DNA of 64,000 nt from Streptomyces sp. cg36 (GCF_041080675.1 NZ_CP163520.1:806001-870000), one strand, 5' to 3'. Positions 43,575-52,702 are shown, counted from the stretch's first letter. Numbers and translations are program-made. Notes: generated from the letters alone by a model not told the origin.

Positions 43575-44492
43575 TTAAAGGAAGAATCCATGCAGGTCAG
43601 CGGCGTGCTCATACTCTTCGAGCCGCGCCTGCGTCCGCTCCGGATCGGCGTCGGCCATCGCCTGGAGCAGGGCCGCCGAGAGCACTCCGGGGGCCGCGTA
43701 CGAGTCGAAGACCAGCCGTGAGCCGGTCCCGGCCGTGAACACCACGTCCGCCTCGTCCACCAGCGGACCCAGCGTGGTGTCGGTGATCAGCGCGACCCGC
43801 AGGCCCGCGCTCTTGGCCGCCCGCAGCGCGGCCAGGGTCTCCTTGGCGTGCCGGGGCATGGCGAAGGCCAGCACCCAGCTCCCGCCCGCCGTGCGCGACT
43901 GCAGCAGCGCGTCGTAGGCGACGCTGCCGCCCCGCGTCACCAGGCGCACATCGGGGTGGATGCGCCGGGCCGCGTACGCGAAGTACTCCGCGAGCGAGAC
44001 CGAGATGCGCAGCCCCAGCACGGTGAGCGGCACCGAACGCGCCAGGTCCCGGCCGAGCTCCAGCACCTGATGGGTGTTGGCCACCAGTCGGCGCACGCTC
44101 TCCAGGTTCTCGATCTCGGCGTCCACCGCCGCCTGGAGCTCGTTGTGGCGGTCCTCCTCGCGGCTCTCGGGGGACCCGGCCGCCGCGCTCAGGGCGATCG
44201 GCTGGAGCACGTCGCGCAGCGCGGGATAGCCGGAGTAGCCGAGCGAGGTGGCGAAGCGGGTCACCGACGGCTGACTCACCCCGGCGCGCTCGGCGAGTTC
44301 GGTGATCGAGAGGAACACGGCCTCGGTGAGGTGGTCGATCAGGTACTGGGCGATGCGCCGCTGTCCCGGGGAGAGCCGGTGGCCGTCGAAGAGCGCGCGC
44401 ACCCGGTCGGCCGGAGCACGTTCGTGGTCGGTGGGCTGTTCGCTCGGCCTGATCGCAGCCGCCTGCGCGCGTGCCTGCTGACCCGATGACAC
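43575..44492 (-). CDS. MurR/RpiR-family transcriptional regulator
   Basis: The 305-residue protein has an N-terminal HTH_6 domain (LSPGQRRIAQYLIDHLTEAV, ITELAERAGVSQPSVTRFATSLGY) and a C-terminal SIS sugar-phosphate domain (VLGLRISVSLAEYFAYAARR, WVLAFAMPRHAKETLAALRAAKSAG). The GTG at 44492 is chosen because GAAGGAGG lies seven bases upstream; a longer ATG form is less likely. Regulators of this family usually control amino sugar or dipeptide uptake and may act on the AT-rich island downstream. Confidence 0.9.
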   Translation of the reverse strand: MSSGQQARAQAAAIRPSEQPTDHERAPADRVRALFDGHRLSPGQRRIAQYLIDHLTEAVFLSITELAERAGVSQPSVTRFATSLGYSGYPALRDVLQPIALSAAAGSPESREEDRHNELQAAVDAEIENLESVRRLVANTHQVLELGRDLARSVPLTVLGLRISVSLAEYFAYAARRIHPDVRLVTRGGSVAYDALLQSRTAGGSWVLAFAMPRHAKETLAALRAAKSAGLRVALITDTTLGPLVDEADVVFTAGTGSRLVFDSYAAPGVLSAALLQAMADADPERTQARLEEYEHAADLHGFFL

Positions 44493-44648
44493 CGACGGCC
44501 TCCTTCTCGTGCCATGTGTGGTCAAAACATAGCTCACCCCCGTGACCGACCCGATCCGATTCCACCACTGACCAGCCGCGTCGGGGTCCGCACCGGCCCC
44601 GGCCCGGTCATCCGCAGACCGCGCGCACCCCGTCCTCCCCCGGCCCCC

Positions 44649-44654
44649 TAAAAT
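44649..44654 (+). promoter_or_regulatory. -10 element of the small-ORF promoter
   Basis: TAAAAT is a good -10. It lies 47 bases before the GTG at 44702, with a GGAGG site between. Confidence 0.4.
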
Positions 44655-44701
44655 CGTGCCCGCCGGCGGCGAGCGCCGGCGGCCAGGAGGGACAGCGCGC
44701 G

Positions 44702-44860
44702 GTGTACAGCGACAACGACGTACCGATCTATGCCCAGCTCATACGGGAACGCGGCGACGTCCCCGGCGATGTGCGCCGGGAGGCCGAGCAGATCCAGCGC
44801 AGCCTGGAGCGGATCCTGATGCCGTTCCGCCCGGGCCTGCCGACGCCCGGCTTCCGTTAG
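44702..44860 (+). CDS. Conserved-looking 52-residue small protein
   Basis: This frame is too short for many gene finders. It starts at GTG, preceded by CAGGAGGG about ten bases upstream and a TAAAAT promoter element. The product (VYSDNDVPIYAQLIRERGDV then a charged helix and a PGLPTPGFR end) has normal Streptomyces codon bias. It ends 14 bases before the convergent lipoprotein gene. No family known to me. Cytoplasmic by prediction. Confidence 0.5.
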   Translation: MYSDNDVPIYAQLIRERGDVPGDVRREAEQIQRSLERILMPFRPGLPTPGFR

Positions 44861-44873
44861 GCCGGGCGGGGCT

Positions 44874-46880
44874 TCAGCGGGCCGCCGGGGCCACCAGCAC
44901 CTTGTCCGGGCAGAGCAGCCGGTCCGCGGAGTCGCCCTTCAGCCGGGCGGCGACGCACCGCGCGGGCACCCCCCGGGCGGGCGCGTCCCCGAAGTTGGCG
45001 GTGACGGTGAGGACCCCGTCGCCGAAGACCGTGCGCTGCACCGTGCGGTCGGCGCTCAGCCACTTGAACGAGGTGAGCCGCTCGGTGCCCGCCCGCTCGT
45101 GCAGCGGGGCGAAGTACCGCTGGAGCGCGGCGAGTTCGGGCCCGTACTGCTTCAGGGTCGGCCCGTCCAGCACATAGTTGAGCGGCACGTTGTAGAGCAT
45201 CGCCAGCATCGCGCGCGTCGTCTTCTGCGCGGGCAGCTTGTCGAAGGACAGCTCCCAGCGCTCCGCGTTGACGACCGAGCCGTGCAGGGCGGTCTCGTAC
45301 AGCGGGAGGCGGTACCTGGGGTCGTACATCTCCCGCGCCAGGTCGGCGGGCAGGTCCACCGGCTTGAAGAACGTCCTGGGCGCCTTCTCCGGCGCGTAGC
45401 CGCCCCACACCTCCTTGTCCCGCTCCAGCGCCCACAGACCGCCCGCCACCGGGGTGGCCGAGCCGTGGCCGAAGGAGAGGACGCGGTTCGACCACGCCCC
45501 CGCGGACTCGGAGCCCAGCACCAGGCCGCCGTCCTGGAGGCGCTGCATCCGGGCCAGCCGGTTGGCCCGGTCCTGGGCCATCGTCATGGGGTGGGCGGGG
45601 CTGTGGTCGCGGAAGAGGTCACCGGCCGCGTCCACGTCCAGGAAGTAGCTGTCGGCGCCGTTGGCCACCATCTGGCGCGTGCGGTCGGCGAGGTAGTGCT
45701 TGGCGGGCTCGGCCCGCTCGAACGCCTGCGAGCTCAGATAGCAGCCCCGGTTGCCGAAGCCCGTCTCCGGCTTGCCCTGGGCGTCGGTGACGCAGAAGTC
45801 GGGGTAGACGCGGTCGGGCCACACCGAGTTCGGCGCGTCGGCCGTGGCGCTGTCCTGGCCGTTGGCGAACGAGTCGTAGGGACCCACCAGATAGCCGTTC
45901 GCGCGCGCCGCGCGCACCGCCGCGGCGCCCATCGGGTCGTTCCCGGCGTCGTAGCCGAGCCACATCCGGCCCACCCCGAGGCCGCGCAGCGCGGCCACGC
46001 CCCGCTCGGTGCGCGCGTCGCCCCACAGATAGGCGTGGAAGGCGCCGAGCAGCCGGCCGGTGGCGGGGTTGGCCCTGATCTTGTCGCGGAGACTGCCGAG
46101 CTCGCCGTGCTCCGCGAGCCAGTCGCGGTAGTCGACGGCCGGGGCGACCGGGTCGCCGTCGGTGAGGGCGAAGGTGACGGTGTACGCACGGGTCCCGGCG
46201 CCGCCGTCGAAGGTGTGGGTGGCGGTGCCGCGCAGCCGCCCGCCGTCGGAGGCGAACCGCAGCGAGGTGCCGATGTCGGTGGGCACCAGATAGCCGACGC
46301 CGTGCTTCCCGTACGTGTAGCCCCACATCGGCATGGTGAGGGCGCCGGAGCCCAGGTCGATCGGCTCGTCGGTGAGTCCGCGTTCGGGCGCGTTCCAGAA
46401 CGGGTCGGCGACCGGGACGTTCAGCCCTTCGCCGCGCGGCAGTTGGAGGTCGGTGGCGCCGGCGCCGCTCACCGGCCAGCGCAGCGACCCGTCGCGCCCC
46501 GCCGCGACATCCACCTTCAGCCGCCCGCGCTCGGAGACGGCCGTCACGGTCAGCCCCCGGTCGGGGTAGGTCCAGCGGGCGCCGCCGGGTAGCGCGGTGA
46601 CCGGGCCCGGCCTGCCCAGATCGGTGGCGGCCGGGGCGGACAGCTCCAGCTCTCCCCCGCCCGCCGGGCGCGCCCGGACGCCGAGGGAGGCGGTGTCGAT
46701 GACGGCCGTGCCGCCCTTGACCGGGACGGTGACCCTGCCGCCGGGACCGGCGGGCCCGGCCTCGGCGCCGACGGCGGTGGCGCAGCCCGCGACGGCGGTG
46801 AGGGCGAGGGCGGCGGCGAGCCCGCGCGCGGCGGCGCGACGCGGGCGGGCGGGTGTGCGGACCGAAGAAGTTGATCTCAT
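44874..46880 (-). CDS. Glycoside hydrolase-like lipoprotein (GH101/GH129-like)
   Basis: The 668-residue protein starts MRSTSSVRTP and has a lipobox-like LTAVAGC near residue 33, so it is probably a lipoprotein on the outer membrane face. A beta-sandwich N-terminal domain (about 60-250) is followed by a TIM barrel with LLGAFHAYLWGD, RMWLGYDAGND, GPYDSFANGQDS, YFLDVDAAGDLF (a likely nucleophile Asp, about 420) and GLVLGSESAG (likely acid Glu). This resembles DUF5696/GH101/GH129-type alpha-N-acetylgalactosaminidases, but the family call is not firm. No cognate transporter is adjacent. Confidence 0.7.
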   Translation of the reverse strand: MRSTSSVRTPARPRRAAARGLAAALALTAVAGCATAVGAEAGPAGPGGRVTVPVKGGTAVIDTASLGVRARPAGGGELELSAPAATDLGRPGPVTALPGGARWTYPDRGLTVTAVSERGRLKVDVAAGRDGSLRWPVSGAGATDLQLPRGEGLNVPVADPFWNAPERGLTDEPIDLGSGALTMPMWGYTYGKHGVGYLVPTDIGTSLRFASDGGRLRGTATHTFDGGAGTRAYTVTFALTDGDPVAPAVDYRDWLAEHGELGSLRDKIRANPATGRLLGAFHAYLWGDARTERGVAALRGLGVGRMWLGYDAGNDPMGAAAVRAARANGYLVGPYDSFANGQDSATADAPNSVWPDRVYPDFCVTDAQGKPETGFGNRGCYLSSQAFERAEPAKHYLADRTRQMVANGADSYFLDVDAAGDLFRDHSPAHPMTMAQDRANRLARMQRLQDGGLVLGSESAGAWSNRVLSFGHGSATPVAGGLWALERDKEVWGGYAPEKAPRTFFKPVDLPADLAREMYDPRYRLPLYETALHGSVVNAERWELSFDKLPAQKTTRAMLAMLYNVPLNYVLDGPTLKQYGPELAALQRYFAPLHERAGTERLTSFKWLSADRTVQRTVFGDGVLTVTANFGDAPARGVPARCVAARLKGDSADRLLCPDKVLVAPAAR

Positions 46881-47037
46881 GGGTCGTGAATAGTCGTGCG
46901 GATTAAGAGAGTTCTAAGAGCGGCGCGGCGACCCCCCGCCCGACGCCCCGGGGCGGACGGCGCGCGGGAGGTCGGCTGTGCGAGAGTGCAGGCCCGGCTC
47001 CATGGGGGAACCGGGGCTTGTGGGACGGGAGAGTCGC

Positions 47038-47934
47038 GTGGGTGCTGCCAGGATCGCTGTCGTGTCGAGCGGGATGGGGTTCGAGTACGACGTGGACCTC
47101 CCCCTGCTCGTGGCCGCCCTGTGTGCCGACGGCCATGAGGCACGGGCCGTCGCATGGGACGATCCCGAGGTGGTGTGGGACGCGTTCGACCTCGCGCTCA
47201 TCCGCTCGACCTGGGACTACGCGGCACGCATCGAGGAGTATCTGGCCTGGGTCGACACGGCGGCCCGCGCCACCCGGCTGTGCAACCCCGCACAGGTGGT
47301 CCGCTGGGGCTGCGACAAGCGGTACCTGCCCGAACTCGCCGCGCGGGGCGTGCCGGTCGTGCCGACGCTGGTCGTCGAGCCGGGCGGGCACCGCGAGGTG
47401 ACGCACTTCGACCTGTCCGGCCCGGTCGTGGTCAAGCCCGTGGTCTCCGCCGGTGCGCAGGACACCGCCCGCTACGATACGGACCACCGGGCGGACGCGG
47501 TGCGCCACGCCCGGGCGCTGCTCGACCAGGGCCGGGCGGTGCTGGTGCAGCCGTATCTGCCGCTGGTGAGCGAGGGCGAGCGCGCGCTCGTCTTCTTCTC
47601 CGGCGCCTTCAGCCACGCGATCCGCAAGCAGCCGGTGCTCACCGAGCCCAACGTCGTCGACAACTCCCGCGACCCGCACCCCGGTGTGACGCCCCATCAG
47701 CCGTCACCGGCGGAGCTCCGCACCGCGCTGGCGGCGCTGGCCGCCGTGCCCGGCGAGGGCGCCCCGCTCTACGCGCGGGTGGACCTCGCCCTCGGCGCGG
47801 ACCGGGAGCCCGTGGTCATGGAGGTGGAGCTCGTCGAACCCCATCTGTTCCTCGACGGCTCTCCGGGCGCCCTGGAGCGTTTCACCTCGGCGGTGGCCAC
47901 GGCGCTGGCTACGGCAGGGACACCTCCGCGCTGA
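47038..47934 (+). CDS. ATP-grasp domain protein (RimK/DcsG-like)
   Basis: The 298-residue protein has an N-terminal pre-ATP-grasp region (ARIAVVSSGMGFEYDVDLPL, DLALIRSTWDYAARIEEYL) and an ATP-grasp core: GPVVVKPVVSAGAQDTARYD, VLVQPYLPLV, and PVVMEVELVEPHLFLD with the Mg-binding Glu pair and the His-Leu-Phe motif seen in cycloserine ligase-like proteins. GTG start with GGGAGAG upstream. These enzymes join a carboxylate to an amine or thiol. The last 26 bases overlap the convergent EEP-family gene. The substrate is unknown. Confidence 0.83.
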   Translation: MGAARIAVVSSGMGFEYDVDLPLLVAALCADGHEARAVAWDDPEVVWDAFDLALIRSTWDYAARIEEYLAWVDTAARATRLCNPAQVVRWGCDKRYLPELAARGVPVVPTLVVEPGGHREVTHFDLSGPVVVKPVVSAGAQDTARYDTDHRADAVRHARALLDQGRAVLVQPYLPLVSEGERALVFFSGAFSHAIRKQPVLTEPNVVDNSRDPHPGVTPHQPSPAELRTALAALAAVPGEGAPLYARVDLALGADREPVVMEVELVEPHLFLDGSPGALERFTSAVATALATAGTPPR

Positions 47935-48724
47935 CCGGCAGATGGTCCGAGGCGTCGGTGTCGAGCACCTCGGCGCGGCGGGTGGAGACACCGGGTGAGA
48001 CGAGGACGTAGTCGATGCGCTTGCGCGGGTCGCGCACGTCGAAGGTGTACCCCGCGCCCTCGCCCGCCGCGCGCCAGGCGTCGCCGAGGCGCCTGGTCAG
48101 GACGGCCACCTCGCGGGTGCCTGGGGTGGCGTTGAGGTCGCCGACCAGGACGGTCGGCGAGTCGGAGCCGTCCACCACGTCGCCGATCGCGTCGGCCTGG
48201 GCGATCCGCTCGTCCTGCGAGGTGTGCTCCAGGTGGGTGTTCAGTACGCGCACGGACTCGCCGCCCACGTCGATGTCGGCTTCGAGCAGCCCGCGCTGCT
48301 CGCCCTGGTGGGGCCGGGGCAGCAGGGTGTTGTGGGACTCGCGGACCGGGAATCGGGTCAGGATCGCCGTGCCGTACTGGCGGCGGGGGTCGCCGCGCCG
48401 CGCCGGGTCGAGGCTGAGGTTGGCCCCGTAGACCATGTGCATCCCGAGCCGCTGCGCCAGCCATCCGGCCTGGTCCGCGAAGTCGCTGCGCGAGGAGTAG
48501 TGGCGGTCGACCTCCTGGAGGCCGATGACGTCGGCGCCGCTGTCCCGCAGGACGCGCGCGGCGCGGTCGAGGTCCAGCGAGTCGTCGGCGCCGGCGCCGT
48601 GGTGGATGTTGTACGTGAGGACCGTCAGCGTCCGGGGCGCGGCTGCCGCCGAGGGCTGGGCGGTGGCGAGGGGCAGGAGCAGCAGAGCGAGGGCCAGAGC
48701 GGGTCTGGCGTGGAAACGCGTCAC
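47909..48724 (-). CDS. Secreted endonuclease/exonuclease/phosphatase-family protein
   Basis: The 271-residue protein has a signal peptide (RFHARPALALALLLLPLATAQPSAA) and the EEP fold: LTYNIHHGAG near 38-47 (Asn), GLQEVDRHY (metal Glu), NTHLEHTSQ, VLVGDLNATPG (Asp-x-Asn) and TDASDHLPVSA (terminal Asp-His). It may be a secreted nuclease, phosphatase or sphingomyelinase-like hydrolase. The GTG at 48724 follows AGAGGTG. It ends 26 bases inside the opposite ATP-grasp gene, an unusual convergent overlap. Confidence 0.88.
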   Translation of the reverse strand: MTRFHARPALALALLLLPLATAQPSAAAAPRTLTVLTYNIHHGAGADDSLDLDRAARVLRDSGADVIGLQEVDRHYSSRSDFADQAGWLAQRLGMHMVYGANLSLDPARRGDPRRQYGTAILTRFPVRESHNTLLPRPHQGEQRGLLEADIDVGGESVRVLNTHLEHTSQDERIAQADAIGDVVDGSDSPTVLVGDLNATPGTREVAVLTRRLGDAWRAAGEGAGYTFDVRDPRKRIDYVLVSPGVSTRRAEVLDTDASDHLPVSAEVSLP

Positions 48725-48928
48725 TGGGACACCTCTGTGTGGAGGGCGGCTTCCTGCTCTAACTCCCCATTTACTGCTTGAGGTTGACAAAAATCATCCG
48801 ATTGGATGGAAAGGCGTACGGTATGTAGGTGCCCTTGTTCGATTGACGTGCGGATGCCGCGCCGAAGCCTCCCCCGGACCGGCGCGTACGCACGCGTGCG
48901 GACGCTCCGGCACGGTGATACTGCAGCC

Positions 48929-50185
48929 ATGCGCATCCTGATCGCGACGGCCGGATCGTACGGCGATGTGGCACCGTACTGCGGTCTGGGCGCCCGGCTG
49001 CGGCGGGCGGGCCACGAGGTGTCCCTCGCCACCCACGAACGGTTCGCCGAGGTGGTCCGGCGGGCCGGGCTGGGCTTTGGTCCGCTGCCGGTCGACCCCC
49101 GCGAGGTGCTCGCCTCCCACCGGGGCCAGCGGCTGCTCAAGGCCCGCGCCAGGACGCTGGAGGCCGTCGAGATCGCCCGCATCGGCCGCGCGGTGCTGCC
49201 GGCGCTCGGCGCGGGCGTGCTGGAGGCCGCCGAGCAGGGCACGGACCTGCTGCTGCTCTCCACCTCCACCGCTCCTCCGGGCCGGGTGGTGGCCGAGGCG
49301 CTGGGCGTTCCCAGCATGGGTCTCTACCTGCAACCGCTCGCGCCCACCGCCGACTTCCCGCCCGCGGTGCTGGGCATCCGCCCGCTCGGCCGGTACGGGA
49401 ACCGGGCCGCAGGTGCGGCCACCCGGGTGGCCCTCGACCGGCTCTTCGCCCCGGCCGTGCGCACGCTGCGCGCGGAGCTCGGTCTGCCGCCGCTGGGCGG
49501 CGCCGCCCAGCGGCGGCGGGAGGACCGGACGCGCTGGCCGGTGCTGCACGGCGTCTCGCCCACGGTGCTGCCCCGTCCCGCCGACTGGCGGCCGGGACTT
49601 GAGGTCGGCGGTTACTGGTGGCCCCACCCGGACCCGGGGTGGCGGCCCGAGCCGCGTCTCGTGGACTTCCTGGCCAGTGGCCCGCCCCCGGTGTTCGTCG
49701 GGTTCGGCAGCCTGGTGGTCGCCGACGCCGAACGGCTGGGCGCCGTGGTGCGCGAGGCGCTGCGGCGGGCCGGACTGCGGGGTGTCGTCCAGGCCGGGTG
49801 GACGGGGCTGAGCGCCGAGGGCGACGACATGCTCGCCGTGGACGAGGTGCCCCACCACTGGCTGTTCCCGCGCACGGCGGCCGTGGTCCACCACGGGGGC
49901 GCCGGGACGACGGCCGCCGGACTGCGGGCCGGGGTGCCGTCGGTGCCGGTACCGGCGCAGCTCGACGCGGGGTTCTGGGCGGCCCGGCTGACGGCGCTGG
50001 GGGTCAGCCCGGGCGCGGTGCCGCTGCGGGCCCTGCGCGCCGACCGGCTGGCGGGGGCGCTGCGGGCGGCGGTGGAGCGTCCCGGATTCGGGCAGCGGGC
50101 CCGTGCGCTCGCCGCCCGGATCGGCGCCGAGGACGGCGCCGCGGCCGTTCTGGCGGCGGTGGAACGGGCCGGGGGCGGGCGCTGA
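48929..50185 (+). CDS. UDP-sugar glycosyltransferase (GT1/MGT-type)
   Basis: The 418-residue protein has the GT-B fold of macrolide and sterol glycosyltransferases. It starts with MRILIATAGSYGDVAPYCGLG and LGPLPVDP-like loops, and ends with the nucleotide-sugar signature HHGGAGTTAAGLRAGVPSVPVP with Gln-type acceptor loop (about residues 315-345) and LGVSPGAV. It is cytoplasmic or membrane-associated and glycosylates a small lipid or secondary metabolite. A GATACT hexamer lies six bases before the ATG, hinting at a leaderless start. Confidence 0.88.
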   Translation: MRILIATAGSYGDVAPYCGLGARLRRAGHEVSLATHERFAEVVRRAGLGFGPLPVDPREVLASHRGQRLLKARARTLEAVEIARIGRAVLPALGAGVLEAAEQGTDLLLLSTSTAPPGRVVAEALGVPSMGLYLQPLAPTADFPPAVLGIRPLGRYGNRAAGAATRVALDRLFAPAVRTLRAELGLPPLGGAAQRRREDRTRWPVLHGVSPTVLPRPADWRPGLEVGGYWWPHPDPGWRPEPRLVDFLASGPPPVFVGFGSLVVADAERLGAVVREALRRAGLRGVVQAGWTGLSAEGDDMLAVDEVPHHWLFPRTAAVVHHGGAGTTAAGLRAGVPSVPVPAQLDAGFWAARLTALGVSPGAVPLRALRADRLAGALRAAVERPGFGQRARALAARIGAEDGAAAVLAAVERAGGGR

Positions 50186-50231
50186 GGGCACGGCCGCGGG
50201 CCGCCGTTCCGGGGGGCGTCCAAGATCAATT

Positions 50232-50258
50232 TTGACCGTGGACGGACAACGCTATGAT
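50232..50258 (+). promoter_or_regulatory. Promoter of the NlpC/P60 gene
   Basis: TTGACC (50232-50237) and TATGAT (50253-50258) are separated by 15 bases, close to the main-sigma pattern. They lie 82 bases before the TTG start. Confidence 0.55.
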
Positions 50259-50339
50259 CCGTGCGCGCATTTCCGGCCGACCGGGGGGTCGGTTTCCGCC
50301 AACGGAGCTGCGCTCTCCCCTGCTGACCAAGGAGTGACA

Positions 50340-52649
50340 TTGACCGGACAGGTCGCGCGGGCGCCGGGGCGCCCGCGGAGCGCGTGGCAGAGCACCCTCG
50401 CCGTGGTCGCCAGTCTCATCATGGCGATCGGCACCCTGCTCTTCACCGGCACCACCACCGCGCGCGCGGACGACGCGCACGAACTCACCTACAGCCTCGC
50501 GACCGTGGACCGCGGCGCCGCCGAGCCGGCGGCGTGGCAGGTGGCCGCGATGGCCGAGTGGCGCTTCGCCCAGTACTTCGCCTTCGACACCGACTGCCAG
50601 GGGCAGCTCAAGCCGGGCGCGAAGTGCATGCTCAAGTACTACGGCACCGAGAACCCGGTGCAGGCCACCGATGTGTACACCACCGGCTTCCGGCTGGTCT
50701 CGCTGCCCGGCCACTCCGAGGGCGCGGGCCGCGCCATCGTGTTCTGGATCGAGCGCACCGACACGGAACTCCTGCTGCACGTGCGGGCGGACGGGCCGTG
50801 GAGCCTCAGCGAGTGGCTCACCTACAACACCCCCGTCGCCAAGATCATCTGGGATCAGTACGCCAAGAACCTCTCGTACGGGATCGCCCACGGCGAGTGG
50901 CACCAGTGGGCGTATCCGGACGGGTTCCTGGACCACCTCGACTCGCAGTGCCGCTACCCCGTGGACCTGTCGCGCAACGCCTACATCCCCTGCGAGATGG
51001 GGCACATCTACTGGCCCTGGCAGTACGGTCCGCCGGACGGCCAGAACACCTGGGGGTGCGCCGCGCACGGCACCGCGGTCTCCCCGGCCGCCAACCGGGC
51101 CATCGACGCGGCCTGTTCGCAGGTGGCGGCGGGCACCTGGTACAGCTGGGGCGGCGGCCACGGCGGCTCGCCCGGGGCCTCCTACGGCTGGGTGGACCAG
51201 TCGGACCCCGAACGCAGCAAGAACGATCCGTACCGCAAGGGCTTCGACTGCTCGGGCCTGGTGCGGTGGGCCTGGTCGCAGGCGGTCGGGTACGACGTGA
51301 TGGGCAACACCACGGCCGCCGGCATCTACAGCCTGCCCGGCCAGCGGCTCGGCACCGACACCTCGGCGCTCAGCCCCGGCGACATCGTGTTCTGGGGCAG
51401 ACGGTCGGTGCACCACGTGGCCATCTACCTGGGCGCGGGGAAGATCGTGGAGGCACGCGAGTCCGACACCCATGTGATGGTCTCCGACCTCAACAGCCAT
51501 GACATGGGCGACTACGCGGGCGGGCTGCGGTTCATGGGCGGCATGGGCTCGGGCAACCACATGACGTGGGGCACCGGGATCAACGTGCGCTCCGCCGCCG
51601 CCCGTTCGGCCTCGGTGGTCACCACCTTCCCCGGCCCGACGGCCGTCAACATCGACTGCCAGAAGCACGCCGAGTCGGTCACCGCCGAGGGCATCACCAA
51701 CGACGTGTGGTCGCACCTGCCCGACCTGGGCGGCTGGATCAGCAACATCTACGTCAAGGGCCCCTACTGGCTGGACGGGGTGCCCGACTGCGGTGGCTCG
51801 ACGGGCTCCGGGGAGCACTCCACCTGGGGCGACAGCGTCAACGTACGCTCCACACCGTCCCGTTCCGGGTCGGTGGTCACCACCTTCTCGGCGCCCACCG
51901 CGATCCACATCGACTGCCAGAAGCACGCGGAGTCGGTGACGGCCGAGGGCATCACCAACGACGCCTGGTCGCACCTGCCCGACGTGGGCGGCTGGGTGAG
52001 CAACATCTTCGTCAAGGGCGCGGCCTGGCTCGACGGCGTGCCGGACTGCGGCGGCGGCACGTCGCCGGGGTCCAACAGCACCTGGGGCACCGACGTGAAC
52101 ACCCACGCGCACCCCAGCACCACCTCGGACGTGAAGAGCACCTTCTCCGGGCCCACCCCGGTGAAGATCGGCTGCCAGAAGCACGCCCAGTCGGTGACAG
52201 CCGAGGGCGTCACCAACGACGTGTGGTCCTACCTGCCGGACTACGGCGCCTGGATCAGCAACATCTACCTCAAGGGTCCGGCCTGGCTGGACGGGGTGAT
52301 GGACTGCACCCGGCCCCCCGCCCTGGACCCGGACACCGGTACCGGCGGCGGCACCAGCGCGGGCGCCGACGGGATGTTCAGCACCTGGGGCACCGGGGTG
52401 AACACCCATGCGCGGCCGTACGTCACCTCGGACGTGAAGAACACCTTCTCCGGACCCACCCAGGTCCGGATCGGCTGCCAGAAGCACGCCCAGTCGGTGA
52501 CCGCCGAGGGCGTCACCAACGACGTGTGGTCCTACCTGCCGGACTACAAGGCGTGGATCAGCAACATCTATCTGAAGGGCCCGGCGTGGCTGGACCGGGT
52601 CATCGACTGCACCCGGCCGCCCGCCCTGGACCCGGAGACCCGGGCCTGA
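50340..52649 (+). CDS. Secreted NlpC/P60 cell-wall peptidase with four SH3-like repeats
   Basis: The 769-residue protein starts at TTG with AAGGAG six bases upstream. A signal peptide (QSTLAVVASLIMAIGTLLF) and a 220-residue domain of unknown type (about 40-250, Trp-rich) come first. The NlpC/P60 domain (about 254-400) has catalytic Cys near 304 in DCSGLVRW, HHVAIYLG with His near 359, and the polar third residue after it. Four SH3-like repeats (about 407-484, 494-571, 580-657, 680-757) follow, each W(G/S)xxxNVRS/THA...CQKHAxSVTAEGxTNDxWSxLPD...ISNI. It should cut peptidoglycan stem peptides and bind the wall with the repeats. Confidence 0.9.
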   Translation: MTGQVARAPGRPRSAWQSTLAVVASLIMAIGTLLFTGTTTARADDAHELTYSLATVDRGAAEPAAWQVAAMAEWRFAQYFAFDTDCQGQLKPGAKCMLKYYGTENPVQATDVYTTGFRLVSLPGHSEGAGRAIVFWIERTDTELLLHVRADGPWSLSEWLTYNTPVAKIIWDQYAKNLSYGIAHGEWHQWAYPDGFLDHLDSQCRYPVDLSRNAYIPCEMGHIYWPWQYGPPDGQNTWGCAAHGTAVSPAANRAIDAACSQVAAGTWYSWGGGHGGSPGASYGWVDQSDPERSKNDPYRKGFDCSGLVRWAWSQAVGYDVMGNTTAAGIYSLPGQRLGTDTSALSPGDIVFWGRRSVHHVAIYLGAGKIVEARESDTHVMVSDLNSHDMGDYAGGLRFMGGMGSGNHMTWGTGINVRSAAARSASVVTTFPGPTAVNIDCQKHAESVTAEGITNDVWSHLPDLGGWISNIYVKGPYWLDGVPDCGGSTGSGEHSTWGDSVNVRSTPSRSGSVVTTFSAPTAIHIDCQKHAESVTAEGITNDAWSHLPDVGGWVSNIFVKGAAWLDGVPDCGGGTSPGSNSTWGTDVNTHAHPSTTSDVKSTFSGPTPVKIGCQKHAQSVTAEGVTNDVWSYLPDYGAWISNIYLKGPAWLDGVMDCTRPPALDPDTGTGGGTSAGADGMFSTWGTGVNTHARPYVTSDVKNTFSGPTQVRIGCQKHAQSVTAEGVTNDVWSYLPDYKAWISNIYLKGPAWLDRVIDCTRPPALDPETRA
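51559..52610 (+). repeat. Four tandem SH3-module repeats within the NlpC/P60 gene
   Basis: Four copies of about 230 bases lie at roughly 51559-51791, 51820-52053, 52078-52309 and 52379-52610. Copies 3 and 4 are nearly identical over long stretches at base level, for example CAGAAGCACGCCCAGTCGGT. This points to recent duplication or gene conversion. Confidence 0.75.
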
Positions 52650-52664
52650 CCGCACAGTACGGAC

Positions 52665-52702
52665 GCCCGGGCGTCCGCTCCTTCGGGAGCGGGCGCCCGG
52701 GC
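52665..52702. terminator. Bidirectional terminator
   Basis: A 17-bp stem, GCCCGGGCGTCCGCTCC with loop TTCG and a complement holding one G-T pair (52686-52702), lies between convergent stops (52649 and 52733). Confidence 0.85.

Noticed and set aside
50259..50339. Possible c-di-AMP (ydaO) riboswitch before the NlpC/P60 gene
   Set aside because: Such riboswitches precede wall hydrolase genes in Streptomyces, but the leader is only about 80 bases and shows none of the conserved core I recall.
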